From the NCBI RefSeq assembly GCF_029714285.1, contig NZ_CP121662.1:3847317-3911316 (forward strand): a stretch of 64,000 nt of DNA, in the 5' to 3' direction. The DNA comes from Rhizobium sp. CB3090. Lineage in GTDB: Bacteria; Pseudomonadota; Alphaproteobacteria; Rhizobiales; Rhizobiaceae. Within the stretch, counting starts at the first letter, position 1. Each line of letters starts with the position of its first letter. Under the pieces are notes generated by a model. That model saw only the letters and a list, made by a program, of their open reading frames with translations. It was not told the origin of the DNA and did no database searches. A program made the position numbers and the translations under genes. Shown piece after piece: positions 17,521 through 26,944 of the stretch.

Positions 17521-17685
17521 TCAGTTCGAGGATGAGGGTTCGATGGAACCTGTCGTGCAAGGATCGACGCCGTAGGCCGGCGTGCATTCACCCTTGACCG
17601 AGGTGATGCTGCCGCGGGCCACGAACGAACCAGCGAGGATCACCAGTGCCGCGCACGCAAACAAAAGCGCGATAGACTTACCCAT
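17521..17685 (-). CDS. Small exported or membrane protein of unknown function (54 aa)
   Basis: The preferred start at 17685 (MGKSIALLFACAALVILAGS) gives 54 residues with one hydrophobic N-terminal segment. It then has a short polar tail containing two cysteines (GECTPAYGVDPCTTGSIE) that could form a disulfide. It is convergent with uppP, whose terminator lies at its 3' end. I do not recognise a family. The upstream ATG at 17733 would add 16 residues in front of the hydrophobic segment and is less likely. Confidence 0.55.
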   Translation of the reverse strand: MGKSIALLFACAALVILAGSFVARGSITSVKGECTPAYGVDPCTTGSIEPSSSN

Positions 17686-17903
17686 CGAAGAATGCCTTTC
17701 CGCAGAAGTGAAACGCGTCGCAAATTGGTCCATTGCCGGACCCGACGACGCGCGGTTGTGTTAGTCAGTGAAGTGTCCAATAGCAATAAATGTTCATGCT
17801 AAATTTGACGTTAATGCTACTATTTTCAGTGTGCGTCTTTTGGGCAACGCCAGGCTGTGAATGAAGGCGGTGAGGGAGGCCACCCGATACCGCAAACGCA
17901 GCC

Positions 17904-17941
17904 ATACGAAACAAAACGCCGCCTGGAAGAACCAGGCGGCG
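17904..17941 (-). terminator. Intrinsic terminator after the NDUFA9-like gene
   Basis: CGCCGCCTGG and CCAGGCGGCG form a perfect 10-bp stem around AAGAA. On the minus strand the stem is followed by TTTTGTTTC. It lies just after the stop at 17968. Confidence 0.8.
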
Positions 17942-17967
17942 CTTCGTTTCTTCGAATCGCTAAAGCG

Positions 17968-18948
17968 TCACGCGGCCTTGCCGGAGCCGGTGAACTGACC
18001 CTGCGGGCGATAGCGCACCAGATAGGACGGCAGCACGGAGATAAGCAAGGTCGGATTTAGGCCAATGCCCTTCAGCGTCCGGCCTTCCGCCTCGGCTTCC
18101 TTCGAGACGACATTGTCGTGCTTCAGCAGGCGAACCTGGTCGGGCGTGATCGGCGGTGTGATGAACGGCACAGCCGAAGCGATGCCGCCGATGAAGGAGG
18201 CAAGGCCGAACGGTAGAGAAACCAGCGACTTCTTCCGGTTGATGACGGCAAGCGTCGTCTCGAGACATTCGCGGAAAGAAAGCACCTCAGGACCGCCGAG
18301 CTCGTAGATCGTGCCGGCCTTCAGCTTGCCGTCGACGCTGCGGGCGACCGCCTCGGCAACATCCTCGACATAGACCGGCTGGAACTTCGTCTGGCCGCCG
18401 CCAACCAGCGGCAGGAACGGCGCGGTGCGCGACATATCGGCGAATTTGTTGAAGAAGCTGTCTTCCGGACCGAAGACGATCGACGGCCGCAGGATGACGG
18501 CATCCGGCTTGATCGAGAGGATGGCGGCTTCGGCGCGAGCCTTGGTGCGGGCATAGGCGGAAGCCGAATTGGCGTTGGCGCCGATGGCGGAAATATGCGT
18601 CAGCGAAGCGCCGACGCCGCGAGCTGCTTCCGCGATGGCCTTGGCGCCGAATTCCTGCACCGCGTCGAATTTATTGCGGCCGCTTTCGGCGAGAATGCCG
18701 ACGCAATTGACCACATGCTGCGCGCCTTCGACGGAGCGATCGATCGAGTTGCGATAACGCAGGTTCGCCTGGACGATCGAAATCTGACCGAGATTGCCGA
18801 GCGGCTGCAGAAAACCGGCGAGATCGGGACGGCGCACCGCGACGCGGATACGGTAGCCGCGCTTGGCAAGCACGCGGACGATATGCCGCCCGATGAAGCC
18901 CGATCCCCCGAACACGGTAACGAGCGGCGGAAGGTTGGACAGGGTCAT
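17968..18948 (-). CDS. Complex I NDUFA9-like NAD(P)-binding protein
   Basis: The 326-residue protein begins with LVTVFGGSGFIGRHIVRVLA, a standard atypical-SDR nucleotide-binding loop, and continues with VVNCVGILAE and LRPSIVFGPEDSFFN. This pattern matches the NDUFA9 subfamily, whose mitochondrial members are accessory subunits of respiratory complex I; bacterial members are of uncertain role. The protein lacks an obvious catalytic YxxxK, as in that subfamily. It follows DUF1330 on the same strand and ends at a strong terminator. Confidence 0.85.
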   Translation of the reverse strand: MTLSNLPPLVTVFGGSGFIGRHIVRVLAKRGYRIRVAVRRPDLAGFLQPLGNLGQISIVQANLRYRNSIDRSVEGAQHVVNCVGILAESGRNKFDAVQEFGAKAIAEAARGVGASLTHISAIGANANSASAYARTKARAEAAILSIKPDAVILRPSIVFGPEDSFFNKFADMSRTAPFLPLVGGGQTKFQPVYVEDVAEAVARSVDGKLKAGTIYELGGPEVLSFRECLETTLAVINRKKSLVSLPFGLASFIGGIASAVPFITPPITPDQVRLLKHDNVVSKEAEAEGRTLKGIGLNPTLLISVLPSYLVRYRPQGQFTGSGKAA

Positions 18949-19059
18949 GGCAGGCTCCTCGAAAGGCTTAGATAGGGCTGATGTGGCTTCGTCTTAACCG
19001 ATCCGAGGGCCGAGGTGAAGTGCTATCGCGCCGCATGTTCTGGCTGCCATTTAAAAGCT

Positions 19060-19347
19060 TTAAACGCCTTCGACGACGACCATTTCGGCATCAGCCACTT
19101 CATGACGAATCTTGGCGGCGATCTGGTATTCCGGGGAATTATAGCAATCGACGGCATGCTGCAGCGACGGGAATTCGATGATGACGTTGCGGCCGCGCGC
19201 TTGGCCCTCCAGTGGCGTAAAAGCGCCGCCGCGGGCGAGGAAAACCGCGCCGTATTTTTCGAAAGCCGGCTTGGCGGCGGCAACATAATCCTTGTAACGC
19301 TCGGTATCGCGAACATCCACGCGTGCGATCCAATATCCCTTTGCCAT
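19060..19347 (-). CDS. DUF1330 family protein
   Basis: The 95-residue protein has the DUF1330 ferredoxin-like (dimeric alpha-beta barrel) pattern: AKGYWIARVDVRDTERYKDY, GAVFLARGGAFTPLEG, then VIIEFPSLQHAVDCYNSPEY. Function of the family is unknown. It is on the same strand as pyrF with 26 bp between, so cotranscription is likely. Confidence 0.88.
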   Translation of the reverse strand: MAKGYWIARVDVRDTERYKDYVAAAKPAFEKYGAVFLARGGAFTPLEGQARGRNVIIEFPSLQHAVDCYNSPEYQIAAKIRHEVADAEMVVVEGV

Positions 19348-19373
19348 GTCCGATCTCCCTGTTTCCTGAAAAT

Positions 19374-20066
19374 CTAGAGCGCAGCGTCCATCTCTGCGAG
19401 GATGGCGCGGGCGGCTTCCTTCGGATCGGCCGCCTTGACGATCGGCCGCGCGACGACGAGATGGCTCGATCCCGCCTTGATGGCCTCAGTCGGCGTCATC
19501 ACACGCTTCTGGTCGCCCTTCTCGCTGCCGGCCGGGCGGATGCCGGGGGTCACCAGCGCCATGTCCGGGCCGATGATCTTGCGCACGGCGGCGGATTCCT
19601 CGGCCGAGCATACGATGCCGCCCATGCCGGCGAGGAGCGCCTGTTCGGCGCGGCGCAGCACCAGTGTATGCGGGTCGTATTCGTATCCGGCGGCGATCAG
19701 ATCCTGCTCATCCATGGAGGTCAGCACGGTGACGCCGAGCAGGCAGAGATCGGAACCCTTGGCTGCGGCGACAGCGGCCCGCATCGCCTTCGGATAGGCA
19801 TGCAGCGTCAGCATCGACATGCCCATCTTGACGATGTTCTCGACGCCGGAAGCGACCGTGTTGTCGATATCGAGCAGCTTCATGTCGAGGAAGATCTTCT
19901 TGCCGTCAGCGGCAAGGTCGCGGGCGAATTCCAGCCCGCCGGCAAAAACCAGTTGATAGCCGATCTTGTAATGGAGGATATCGTCGCCGAGGGTGTTGAC
20001 GACCTTTTCGGCCTCCTGAAGGTTTGGAACATCCAGTCCAACGATCAAGCGGTCGCGTGCGGTCAT
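19374..20066 (-). CDS. pyrF: Orotidine 5'-phosphate decarboxylase
   Basis: PyrF converts OMP to UMP, the last step of de novo pyrimidine synthesis. The 230-residue TIM barrel shows the active-site sequence [14 protein letters not shown] near residue 60, where the catalytic Lys and Asp residues lie, and the phosphate-binding loops [15 protein letters not shown] and [12 protein letters not shown] near the end. It is separated from the upstream histidine phosphatase gene by one base, so they are cotranscribed. Confidence 0.96.
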   Translation of the reverse strand: MTARDRLIVGLDVPNLQEAEKVVNTLGDDILHYKIGYQLVFAGGLEFARDLAADGKKIFLDMKLLDIDNTVASGVENIVKMGMSMLTLHAYPKAMRAAVAAAKGSDLCLLGVTVLTSMDEQDLIAAGYEYDPHTLVLRRAEQALLAGMGGIVCSAEESAAVRKIIGPDMALVTPGIRPAGSEKGDQKRVMTPTEAIKAGSSHLVVARPIVKAADPKEAARAILAEMDAAL

Positions 20067-20067
20067 C

Positions 20068-20655
20068 TCAACTCCACCCCTGCCAATCTTCTATAGGCGT
20101 CCAGTCGCATGAGACGGCGCGCTTCGCAAGGTCGAAACAGAAAAGATTACCGCCGCCGGGCGGCTGATCGCCCTGACGCGCGATCGGTTTGCCTTCAAGG
20201 CGGCATTTCAGCAGCGTGCCAACGCCGCCATGACCGACAAAGGCGATGGGCACGTTCGGGTCATGCCGCGACAGAACTGCTTCCACCTCGGAGACGATCC
20301 GTACCTGCGCATCTATCGCACGCTCCCAGCCCTTAAAGCTCTCATGTGGATGGGCAAAGAACCAGTCCGCCGCCTTCTCGAATTCCGGCGGGGTCAGGAA
20401 GCCCGTGGCGCTGCGGTCGTTCTCGTGCATGGCTTCGATGATCTCGACCGCAGCAGCGCTCGCCGTCGCCAGGATTTCGGCAGTCTCGATCGCCTTGCGC
20501 TCGCCGCTGGAAACGATGAGACCGAGCTCGCTCGCCCATAGGCGCGTCGCCGCTATCTGCGCCCGTGCCGCGCCAATATCGGAGAGCCCCCAATCCGGAA
20601 CGGGAACGGCGGGATCGATGCGCACCTGCGGGTGCGTAATATAGAGAGCGAACAT
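20068..20655 (-). CDS. Histidine phosphatase superfamily protein
   Basis: The 195-residue protein begins [14 protein letters not shown], so the usual RHG motif of the superfamily is changed to THP, keeping only the His. The second conserved part appears as [15 protein letters not shown] (Arg/Glu region) and the last as [13 protein letters not shown] with the second His. Loss of the Arg in RHG leaves it uncertain whether the protein is an active phosphatase. It sits between pmtA and pyrF in one transcription unit. Confidence 0.8.
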   Translation of the reverse strand: MFALYITHPQVRIDPAVPVPDWGLSDIGAARAQIAATRLWASELGLIVSSGERKAIETAEILATASAAAVEIIEAMHENDRSATGFLTPPEFEKAADWFFAHPHESFKGWERAIDAQVRIVSEVEAVLSRHDPNVPIAFVGHGGVGTLLKCRLEGKPIARQGDQPPGGGNLFCFDLAKRAVSCDWTPIEDWQGWS

Positions 20656-20663
20656 GATCTAGC

Positions 20664-21257
20664 TCAGCCGCGCCGATAGACCCAGAGCTGGGCCGGCGGG
20701 ATGTTGCGAACAATGAAGTCGAAGTGCTGGATATGGTAGCGATCCGGCCGGGCGATGATCGGCGAGACCGGTCCGTAGGAGATCTGCACCACGGGACGGC
20801 CGGGCGGGATGCGGTCCAGTAGGCTTTCGAGGAGAGCGACGCGCGCCTTCATGGGAAAATTCAGCAGCGGAATACCCGAGACGATGGAATCGAATGTCTG
20901 GCCGCGCAATACCCCAAGAGTCTTGTCCAGATCGAAGGCATCGCCATTGATGAAATGGACGCCGGGATAAAGACGGACCAGATGATTGTAGAAGTCGGTG
21001 GAATATTCGACGGCGACGAGATTTTCCGGTTCAACGCCGCGGGCCAGGATCGCCTTGGTAATGGCGCCTGTGCCGGGGCCGAGCTCCAGCACCGGCAGGC
21101 CGGAATGGATGTTGACGACGCTCGCCATCTTTCGCGCCGTGATCGAGGATGTGGGAACGATGGAACCGACCGTTTTCGGGCCCTGCATCATGCCTTTGAA
21201 GAAACGGATTTCTTCGTCGAACTTCTTGCCCAACCGTTCCTTGAGACGCAGCGCCAT
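20664..21257 (-). CDS. pmtA: Phospholipid N-methyltransferase, Rhizobium/Agrobacterium type
   Basis: PmtA methylates phosphatidylethanolamine to phosphatidylcholine with SAM at the inner membrane. Phosphatidylcholine is a major membrane lipid in rhizobia and matters for host interaction. The 197-residue protein shows GSIVPTSSITARKMASV and motif I VLELGPGTGAITKAIL, both typical of the rhizobial soluble type. The start at 21257 (MALRLKERLG) follows GGGGGAGAGA directly; the earlier in-frame ATG lies upstream of that ribosome binding site. It is the first gene of a group continuing to the histidine phosphatase and pyrF. Confidence 0.88.
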   Translation of the reverse strand: MALRLKERLGKKFDEEIRFFKGMMQGPKTVGSIVPTSSITARKMASVVNIHSGLPVLELGPGTGAITKAILARGVEPENLVAVEYSTDFYNHLVRLYPGVHFINGDAFDLDKTLGVLRGQTFDSIVSGIPLLNFPMKARVALLESLLDRIPPGRPVVQISYGPVSPIIARPDRYHIQHFDFIVRNIPPAQLWVYRRG

Positions 21258-21417
21258 TCTCTCCCCCACCACATTTAACAGTTACGACTTACATATCGTT
21301 TATCTCTCATCTTGCAATGCCATGGCGCAATAACAAGGAAAAATGTCGTAACCGGTGCAAGCTCGAATAGAAGCGCCCCCTCGTTCTCAGAACGCATAAA
21401 AGGCGCCTCGGTTTCGT

Positions 21418-21520
21418 TAGAGCGGTTCAGCGTTTCACAGAATCGCTTCTCCGCTCTATCCCTTTGTTTTGACGCGTTCCGGACGGAAAACCGCTGCGCA
21501 CTTTTCCTGGAACTGCTTTA
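21418..21520 (-). repeat. RIME-like intergenic repeat, copy A (after dnaN)
   Basis: This about 103-bp element, read on the minus strand, starts with AGCAGTTCCAGGAAAAGTG and ends with GAAACGCTGAACCGCTCTAA. It matches copy C at 61657-61760 along its whole length. It contains two palindromic modules and begins at the dnaN stop codon. It resembles the rhizobial RIME family. Confidence 0.7.
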
Positions 21521-22636
21521 AACGCGCATCGGCATCAGGACATAGAGTGCGTCATCGCCGGCCGTGTCGCGGATCAGTGTCGGCGAGCCGGCATCGGCAA
21601 GCAGGAAGATCGCGGCATCGCCGGACAATTGCGCGGTAATGTCGAGCAGATATTTGGCGTTGAAGCCGATTTCCATCGCATCCATGTCGTAGCCCACGGC
21701 AAGTTCTTCCGTGGCGCTTCCGGAGTCGGGATTGTTGACCGTCAACAATAGCTGGCCGTCCGACAGTGCCAGCTTCACGGCGCGACCGCGCTCCGACGAA
21801 ATGGTCGAGACGCGGTCGACGGCCTGGGCGAATGTCTGGCAATCGACCCGCATTTCCTTGTCGTTATTCGTCGGGATGACGCGCTGATAATCAGGGAAAG
21901 TGCCGTCGATCAGCTTCGAGGTCATGACGATCGAGCCGATTGTCAGGCGGATTTTCGCATCGGACACTTCGACGGTGACGATGACATCGGGGCTGTCGAC
22001 GAGCTTCTGCAACTCGCCGACCGTTTTGCGCGGAATGATAATGCCCGGCATGCCTTCCGAGCCAGAGGGAGCGTCGACATCGGCGCGGGCGAGCCGGTGT
22101 CCATCCGTGGCCACGGCTCTCAGCTTCAGGTCGCCCTTGCTTTCGATCGTGTGGAAGAAGATGCCGTTCAGATAATAGCGGGTCTCTTCGGTGGAAATCG
22201 CGAACTGCGTCCGGTCGATCAGCATCTTCAGGTCCGCCGCCTTCAGTTTGAAGGAATGGCTGAAGCTGCCGGCGGTCAGGTCCGGAAAGTCGGATTCCGG
22301 CAGGCATTGCAGCGAGAATTTCGAGCGGCCCGAAGCAACCGTCATCGAGCTGCCGTCGGGATTGGTGGCGAGAAGCACTTCTGAACCGTCCGGCAGCTTG
22401 CGCACGATGTCGTAGAGCAGATGCGCCGGTACGGTGGTGGCGCCAGCCTTCTCGACATTGGCGGGTGTCGCCTCGGTGATTTCGAGGTCGAGGTCGGTCG
22501 CCTTCATGTCGAGGCTCGCGCCCTCCGCCTTGAGCAATACGTTGGACAGGATCGGGATCGTGTTGCGACGCTCGACCACGCGATGCACGTGGTTCAGCGA
22601 TTTCAGGAGGTTCGACCGCTCAATTGTAATACGCAT
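21518..22636 (-). CDS. dnaN: DNA polymerase III beta sliding clamp
   Basis: DnaN forms the ring that holds the replicative polymerase on DNA. The 372 residues have the standard length and three similar domains, starting MRITIERSNLLKSLNHVHRV and ending with YVLMPMRV, the C-terminal ligand-groove sequence. The start and lack of insertions are typical of alphaproteobacteria. Here dnaN is about 41 kb from the probable dnaA, not next to it, as usual in rhizobia. A RIME-like repeat begins at its stop codon. Confidence 0.98.
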   Translation of the reverse strand: MRITIERSNLLKSLNHVHRVVERRNTIPILSNVLLKAEGASLDMKATDLDLEITEATPANVEKAGATTVPAHLLYDIVRKLPDGSEVLLATNPDGSSMTVASGRSKFSLQCLPESDFPDLTAGSFSHSFKLKAADLKMLIDRTQFAISTEETRYYLNGIFFHTIESKGDLKLRAVATDGHRLARADVDAPSGSEGMPGIIIPRKTVGELQKLVDSPDVIVTVEVSDAKIRLTIGSIVMTSKLIDGTFPDYQRVIPTNNDKEMRVDCQTFAQAVDRVSTISSERGRAVKLALSDGQLLLTVNNPDSGSATEELAVGYDMDAMEIGFNAKYLLDITAQLSGDAAIFLLADAGSPTLIRDTAGDDALYVLMPMRV

Positions 22637-22882
22637 GATGCTACCGCTTTCGACCGTTACTCCCGGGCAGCCATAGGCGCCCGAAGGATGCTTTTTCGGA
22701 CAAGGCCCGAGATTGGACGGGCAAAATGACAGAACTCAGCATGCGAATGCAAGAGGCATCGGGATATGCCGCACGTCATTTCGGTATTTGGCCGACAATG
22801 CTCACAGGATTTGCACCGCTCTTGCCGTCAGGCCATACCTCGCCCATAAAGGCGATGATTCCGAGGCGAATTCAGGGTCGGT

Positions 22883-23791
22883 ATGAGCGACGAACACACA
22901 AGCGGCGGAGCGCGCAGTTTCCGCCTGCACAATACCACGGTTCCAGCACGGCCGCTGGAGCCGGCGCTTTATCTCGTCGCGACGCCGATCGGCAATCTCG
23001 GCGATATCACGCTGCGCGCACTGGAAACGCTGGCAGGTGCCGATGTTCTCGCTTGTGAGGATACCCGCGTTACCCGCGTGCTGCTCGACCGCTACGGCAT
23101 CCAGAACCGGCCCTTCGCCTACCATGAGCACAATGCCGACGAGGTAGGGGCGCGGCTGCTGCAGGCGCTGGAAGCCGGCCGTTCCGTGGCACTGGTCTCC
23201 GATGCCGGCACGCCGCTGGTCTCCGATCCTGGTTACCGGCTGGCGCTGCAGGCGATCGACGCGGGTTACCGTGTCGTGCCGATCCCGGGTGCGTCCGCGC
23301 CGCTTGCCGCGCTGGTCGGCTCCGGCCTGCCCAACGACGCCTTTTTCTTCGCCGGCTTTCTGCCCGCCAAGGACAAGGGCCGCCGCGACCGGCTGGCCGA
23401 GCTTGCTGTCATCCCCGCGACTCTGATCTTCTTTGAATCGCCCCATCGCATCGCCGCAACGCTCAGCGCAGCAGCCGATGTGCTTGGCGGCGAGCGCAAG
23501 GCTGCCGTTTGCCGCGAACTCACCAAGACCTTCGAGGAATTCCGTCGCGGCACGCTCACTGAACTCGCAATTTTCTATGAGGCTGTCGAGCATGTGAAAG
23601 GCGAGATCGTGCTGCTCGTCGGCCCGCCGGAAGAAACGATCGCCGCCGAAGCTGATGTTGAGGCCATTCTCAGCGATCTCGCGCGGAGCATGCCGACAGC
23701 GAAGGCGGCGGCAGAGGCTGCCCGGATCACCGGTCTGCCGCGCAAGGATCTCTACCAGCGCCTGCTCGATATGAAGGAGCGCCATGGCTGA
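22883..23791 (+). CDS. rsmI: 16S rRNA (cytidine(1402)-2'-O)-methyltransferase
   Basis: RsmI adds the ribose methyl group at C1402 in the decoding centre of 16S rRNA. The 302-residue protein has the tetrapyrrole-methylase-like fold with LYLVATPIGNLGDITLRALE near residue 34, then LACEDTRVTRVLL and ALVSDAGTPLVSDPGYRL, all diagnostic. The yraN start overlaps its stop by eight bases, so the two are coupled. It is divergent from dnaN. Confidence 0.96.
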   Translation: MSDEHTSGGARSFRLHNTTVPARPLEPALYLVATPIGNLGDITLRALETLAGADVLACEDTRVTRVLLDRYGIQNRPFAYHEHNADEVGARLLQALEAGRSVALVSDAGTPLVSDPGYRLALQAIDAGYRVVPIPGASAPLAALVGSGLPNDAFFFAGFLPAKDKGRRDRLAELAVIPATLIFFESPHRIAATLSAAADVLGGERKAAVCRELTKTFEEFRRGTLTELAIFYEAVEHVKGEIVLLVGPPEETIAAEADVEAILSDLARSMPTAKAAAEAARITGLPRKDLYQRLLDMKERHG

Positions 23792-24152
23792 GACGGGCGA
23801 GAGGCTGAAGCGGCGGGAAGCGTGGCGACGCGGCCATGTCTCTGAATATGCCGCAGCGCTTTTTCTGTTCTTCAAGGGCTACCGCATTCTCGCCATCCGC
23901 CACCGCACCAAGCTCGGCGAAATCGATATCATCGCTCGCAAAGGTGATCTCGCAGTCTTCGTCGAGGTCAAAGCGAGGCGCGGCGAGCAGGAGGCGATCG
24001 ATGCCGTCTCCTTTTCCGCCCAAGGGCGTATTCGTGCTGCCAGCGACCTTTGGCTTGCTCGCCAGAAGGACTATGGACGCCTGTCGCAACGCTATGACAT
24101 CGTGGTGATCCTACCCGGCCGCTGGCCCCGGCATTTTCCGGATGCTTTTTGA
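23784..24152 (+). CDS. yraN: YraN/UPF0102 family nuclease-like protein
   Basis: The 122-residue protein has the UPF0102 pattern related to Holliday-junction resolvases: RHVSEYAAALFLFFKGYRIL, then KLGEIDIIARKGDLAVFVEV with the PD-(D/E)xK-like Glu, Asp, Glu and following Lys residues. The cellular role is not settled. It overlaps rsmI by eight bases. In rhizobia gshB usually follows this pair; here two extra genes intervene. Confidence 0.9.
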   Translation: MAETGERLKRREAWRRGHVSEYAAALFLFFKGYRILAIRHRTKLGEIDIIARKGDLAVFVEVKARRGEQEAIDAVSFSAQGRIRAASDLWLARQKDYGRLSQRYDIVVILPGRWPRHFPDAF

Positions 24153-24251
24153 GGCTGACCATCATGGCGCCGTCATAAAGCGCAACTATTGCCAGACCAC
24201 CGCGCTCACGTCGCTTCCGCGCATCGCGCCCTAATCATTTCGTCAGGTCTT

Positions 24252-25250
24252 ATGATGATCCGCAGCACCGTTTCCGCCTTCGCCGTTCCCTCGCAAGAGG
24301 AACGCAAAGGCTTCATTTCATTGGAAAAGACCCCTGACATTCATGCGGCAACGCTCGCCTCGCTTGCTTGCATGAACACCGTGCGCATCGGTGGCGCGAC
24401 CGGCGAAGTCCAGCCGCTGAGCTTCCCCTTCACCGTGGCCGCATGGAATATGGAGCGCTGCCTTTTTCCCCTCGAATCCGCCACCAAGTTGAAGGCGACC
24501 AAGGCGTCGCTCATCCTGCTCTCCGAGATGGACGAGGGCATGGCGCGGACCGGCCAAAGTGACCCGACCGCGATCGTCGCGGGCGAACTCGGCATGAACT
24601 ATGCCTATGGCGTGGAATTCCTGGAACTCAGCCTCGGTTCGGAAATCGAGCGCTCCTTCTGCAAGGACGATTTCAACGAAAAGGGCTTTCACGGCAACGC
24701 CCTGATGGCGTCCGTCGCCTTGAAGGATGCCTTTCTCTTCCGGCTGCCGGGCGAGGCCAAGTGGTTCAACGACAGCAACGAACAGCCCCGCATCGGCGAT
24801 CGCTGCGCTGTCGGCGCCATCGTCGAAACCGAGGCTGGTCCCTTCGTCGCCGTTTCGGTCCATCTCGAAAGTGTCGCAACTGCTGCCTATCGCGAGCGGC
24901 AGATGGCGGCGCTGATCGACGCTGTTGAAGGTTTTGCACCGGGTTTCCCCATCCTGATCGGCGGCGATCTCAATACCGGCAATCACACAGGCGGGGATTT
25001 CTCGACCGATACCCTGTTCGCCATGGCCGAAGGCCGCGGCTTCGAATGCCATGGCGGCCCACTGGATCAGACCAGCACGCGCCCGAGCCTGATCACGCGC
25101 TTTCCCGATCGCACCATGAAGCTCGACTGGTTCCTGAGCCGCGGTTTGAAGATCAGCGAAAGCCATCTCGTTTCCTCCCTCAATGAAGAGGGCAAGCCGC
25201 TTTCCGATCACGACATGATCGTTTGCACAATCGAAGGTTTTTCTACCTGA
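24252..25250 (+). CDS. Endonuclease/exonuclease/phosphatase (EEP) family protein
   Basis: The 332-residue product has the EEP-fold motifs in order: AAWNMERC (metal-binding Asn and Glu), SEMDEGMARTGQ, VAVSVHLESVA (His), IGGDLNTGNH (Asp and Asn) and the C-terminal PLSDHDMI with the catalytic His. The substrate could be nucleic acid, a phospholipid or a phosphoinositide-type molecule. The start is uncertain: 24252 and 24255 are adjacent ATGs, and an ATG at 24189 is further upstream. It lies between yraN and gshB with its own short gap. Confidence 0.8.
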   Translation: MMIRSTVSAFAVPSQEERKGFISLEKTPDIHAATLASLACMNTVRIGGATGEVQPLSFPFTVAAWNMERCLFPLESATKLKATKASLILLSEMDEGMARTGQSDPTAIVAGELGMNYAYGVEFLELSLGSEIERSFCKDDFNEKGFHGNALMASVALKDAFLFRLPGEAKWFNDSNEQPRIGDRCAVGAIVETEAGPFVAVSVHLESVATAAYRERQMAALIDAVEGFAPGFPILIGGDLNTGNHTGGDFSTDTLFAMAEGRGFECHGGPLDQTSTRPSLITRFPDRTMKLDWFLSRGLKISESHLVSSLNEEGKPLSDHDMIVCTIEGFST

Positions 25251-25328
25251 TCGCTGCAATCGTTAAAATGCGCCGGATTTCATGAACCGCGTCGTTACCT
25301 CTTCCGTGCGATGGAGGCTGAGACGCGC

Positions 25329-25850
25329 ATGGAATTGGGGGATTGCATGGTCTTGAAATTGATGTTGGCGAGCATGGCGGCTTTTACCGCGCGTGCCGTC
25401 CCGGTCGTCGCCGCGCTGCCGCAGTCGAAAAGCTTCGTGGCCGGCGCCAGCAGCGAAATGGAAATGAAGCCTTCGCCGATCGAACCGTCCTGGATTTTGG
25501 CGGGCGATCCGGTTGCCCGCATTGCGGAGCATTCGCGCGGGCACGACGATGCTGCGATGACCGCGCTATGGGATTGCACCGCGGGCGAGTTTCGCTGGTA
25601 TTTCGGCTGGGACGAAACGGTGATGATCCTCGAAGGTGAGGTACATATCACGACGGAGGATGGCGTTGAACGCACGCTCAGCGCCGGCGATGTCGCCTAT
25701 TTCGCCGGCGGAACCTGGGCCACATGGCGCATCGACCGCTATCTGCGCAAGGTCGCCTTCTGCCGCAAGCCGTTCCCGAAGCCTTTGACCATGGCCTATC
25801 GCCTGCGCAACTTCGTCCGGCAGGGCGGTGCACAGGGCCTTGCCGCCTGA
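25329..25850 (+). CDS. Cupin-domain protein (DUF861/EutQ-like)
   Basis: The C-terminal 120 residues form a single cupin barrel: WDCTAGEFRWYFGWDETVMI, LEGEVHITTEDG and LSAGDVAYFAGGTWATWRID. The Glu but not the usual His-rich pair of metal ligands is evident, as in the DUF861/ureidoglycine aminohydrolase-like group. A GGAGG sequence ten bases before 25329 supports that start, but a hydrophobic N-terminal segment precedes the barrel, and starts at 25347 or 25452 are possible. Function unknown. Confidence 0.7.
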   Translation: MELGDCMVLKLMLASMAAFTARAVPVVAALPQSKSFVAGASSEMEMKPSPIEPSWILAGDPVARIAEHSRGHDDAAMTALWDCTAGEFRWYFGWDETVMILEGEVHITTEDGVERTLSAGDVAYFAGGTWATWRIDRYLRKVAFCRKPFPKPLTMAYRLRNFVRQGGAQGLAA

Positions 25851-25942
25851 CGCGGCCGGCCCTGACGGAAGCCCTTGAATAGCCGTTGCGTTTGGATGCG
25901 GGCCGACCTACATCTGTCCGCAAATTCGAGCGAGGGCTGACT

Positions 25943-26890
25943 ATGGCTGGTATCAAGAATGTTGCGGTCCAGATGGACCACGTCAAGAGCATCAACATCG
26001 CAGGCGATTCCACCTTCGCCATGAGCCTGGAGGCCCAGAACCGCGGCTATAAGCTCTTCCACTACACGCCCGAGCGTCTCAGCATGCTCGACGGCAAGAT
26101 CTATGCTACGGTCGAGCCGATGATCGTGCGCGACGTCAAGGGCGATCACTTCGAGCTTGGTGAGCCGGAGCGCGTCGATCTTTCGACCATGGATGTGGTG
26201 CTGCTGCGCCAGGATCCGCCCTTCGACATGGCCTATATCACCTCGACGCATCTGCTCGAGCGCATTCATCCGAAGACACTCGTCGTCAATGATCCGGCCT
26301 GGGTCCGCAATTCGCCGGAAAAGATCTTCGTCACCGAATTCGCCGACCTGATGCCGAGGACGCTGATCACCCGCGATCCAGCCGAAATCCGCCGCTTCCG
26401 CGACGAGATGGGCGATATCATCCTGAAACCGCTCTATGGCAACGGCGGCGCGGGCGTGTTCCATTCGACGCGCGACGACCGTAACCTGTCTTCGCTGCTC
26501 GAAATGTTCGGCCAGATGTTCCGCGAGCCTTTCATCGCGCAGCAATACCTGCCTGACGTGCGCAAGGGCGACAAGCGCATCATCCTCGTCGACGGTGAGG
26601 CTGTCGGCGCGATCAACCGCGTGCCGGCCGAGCATGATGCCCGCTCCAACATGCATGTCGGCGGCCGTGCCGAGGCGACGGAGCTGACGCCGCGCGAACA
26701 GGAAATCTGCAAGCGCATCGGCCCGGCGCTGAAGGCGCGCGGCTTCCTGCTCGTTGGCATTGACGTCATCGGCGACTACATGACCGAGATCAACGTCACC
26801 TCGCCCACGGGCCTGCGCGAAGTCAGACGCTTCGGCGGTGCCGACATTGCCAGCCTGTTGTGGGATGCGATCGAGGCGAAGCGCGCTTGA
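25943..26890 (+). CDS. gshB: Glutathione synthase
   Basis: GshB ligates glycine to gamma-glutamylcysteine with ATP to make glutathione in the cytoplasm. The start at 25943 ([19 protein letters not shown]), after an AGGG ribosome binding site, gives the usual 315 residues. ATP-grasp features are visible: [27 protein letters not shown] (nucleotide-binding glycine loop), [19 protein letters not shown] and [12 protein letters not shown] near the end with the metal-binding Glu/Asn. It follows the cupin gene with a 92-bp gap. Confidence 0.96.
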   Translation: MAGIKNVAVQMDHVKSINIAGDSTFAMSLEAQNRGYKLFHYTPERLSMLDGKIYATVEPMIVRDVKGDHFELGEPERVDLSTMDVVLLRQDPPFDMAYITSTHLLERIHPKTLVVNDPAWVRNSPEKIFVTEFADLMPRTLITRDPAEIRRFRDEMGDIILKPLYGNGGAGVFHSTRDDRNLSSLLEMFGQMFREPFIAQQYLPDVRKGDKRIILVDGEAVGAINRVPAEHDARSNMHVGGRAEATELTPREQEICKRIGPALKARGFLLVGIDVIGDYMTEINVTSPTGLREVRRFGGADIASLLWDAIEAKRA

Positions 26891-26944
26891 GGAGCGCCTG
26901 TCCTGTAGGATCACGGCGCCACCTCTCGCCTTGCCGCAGGTAAG

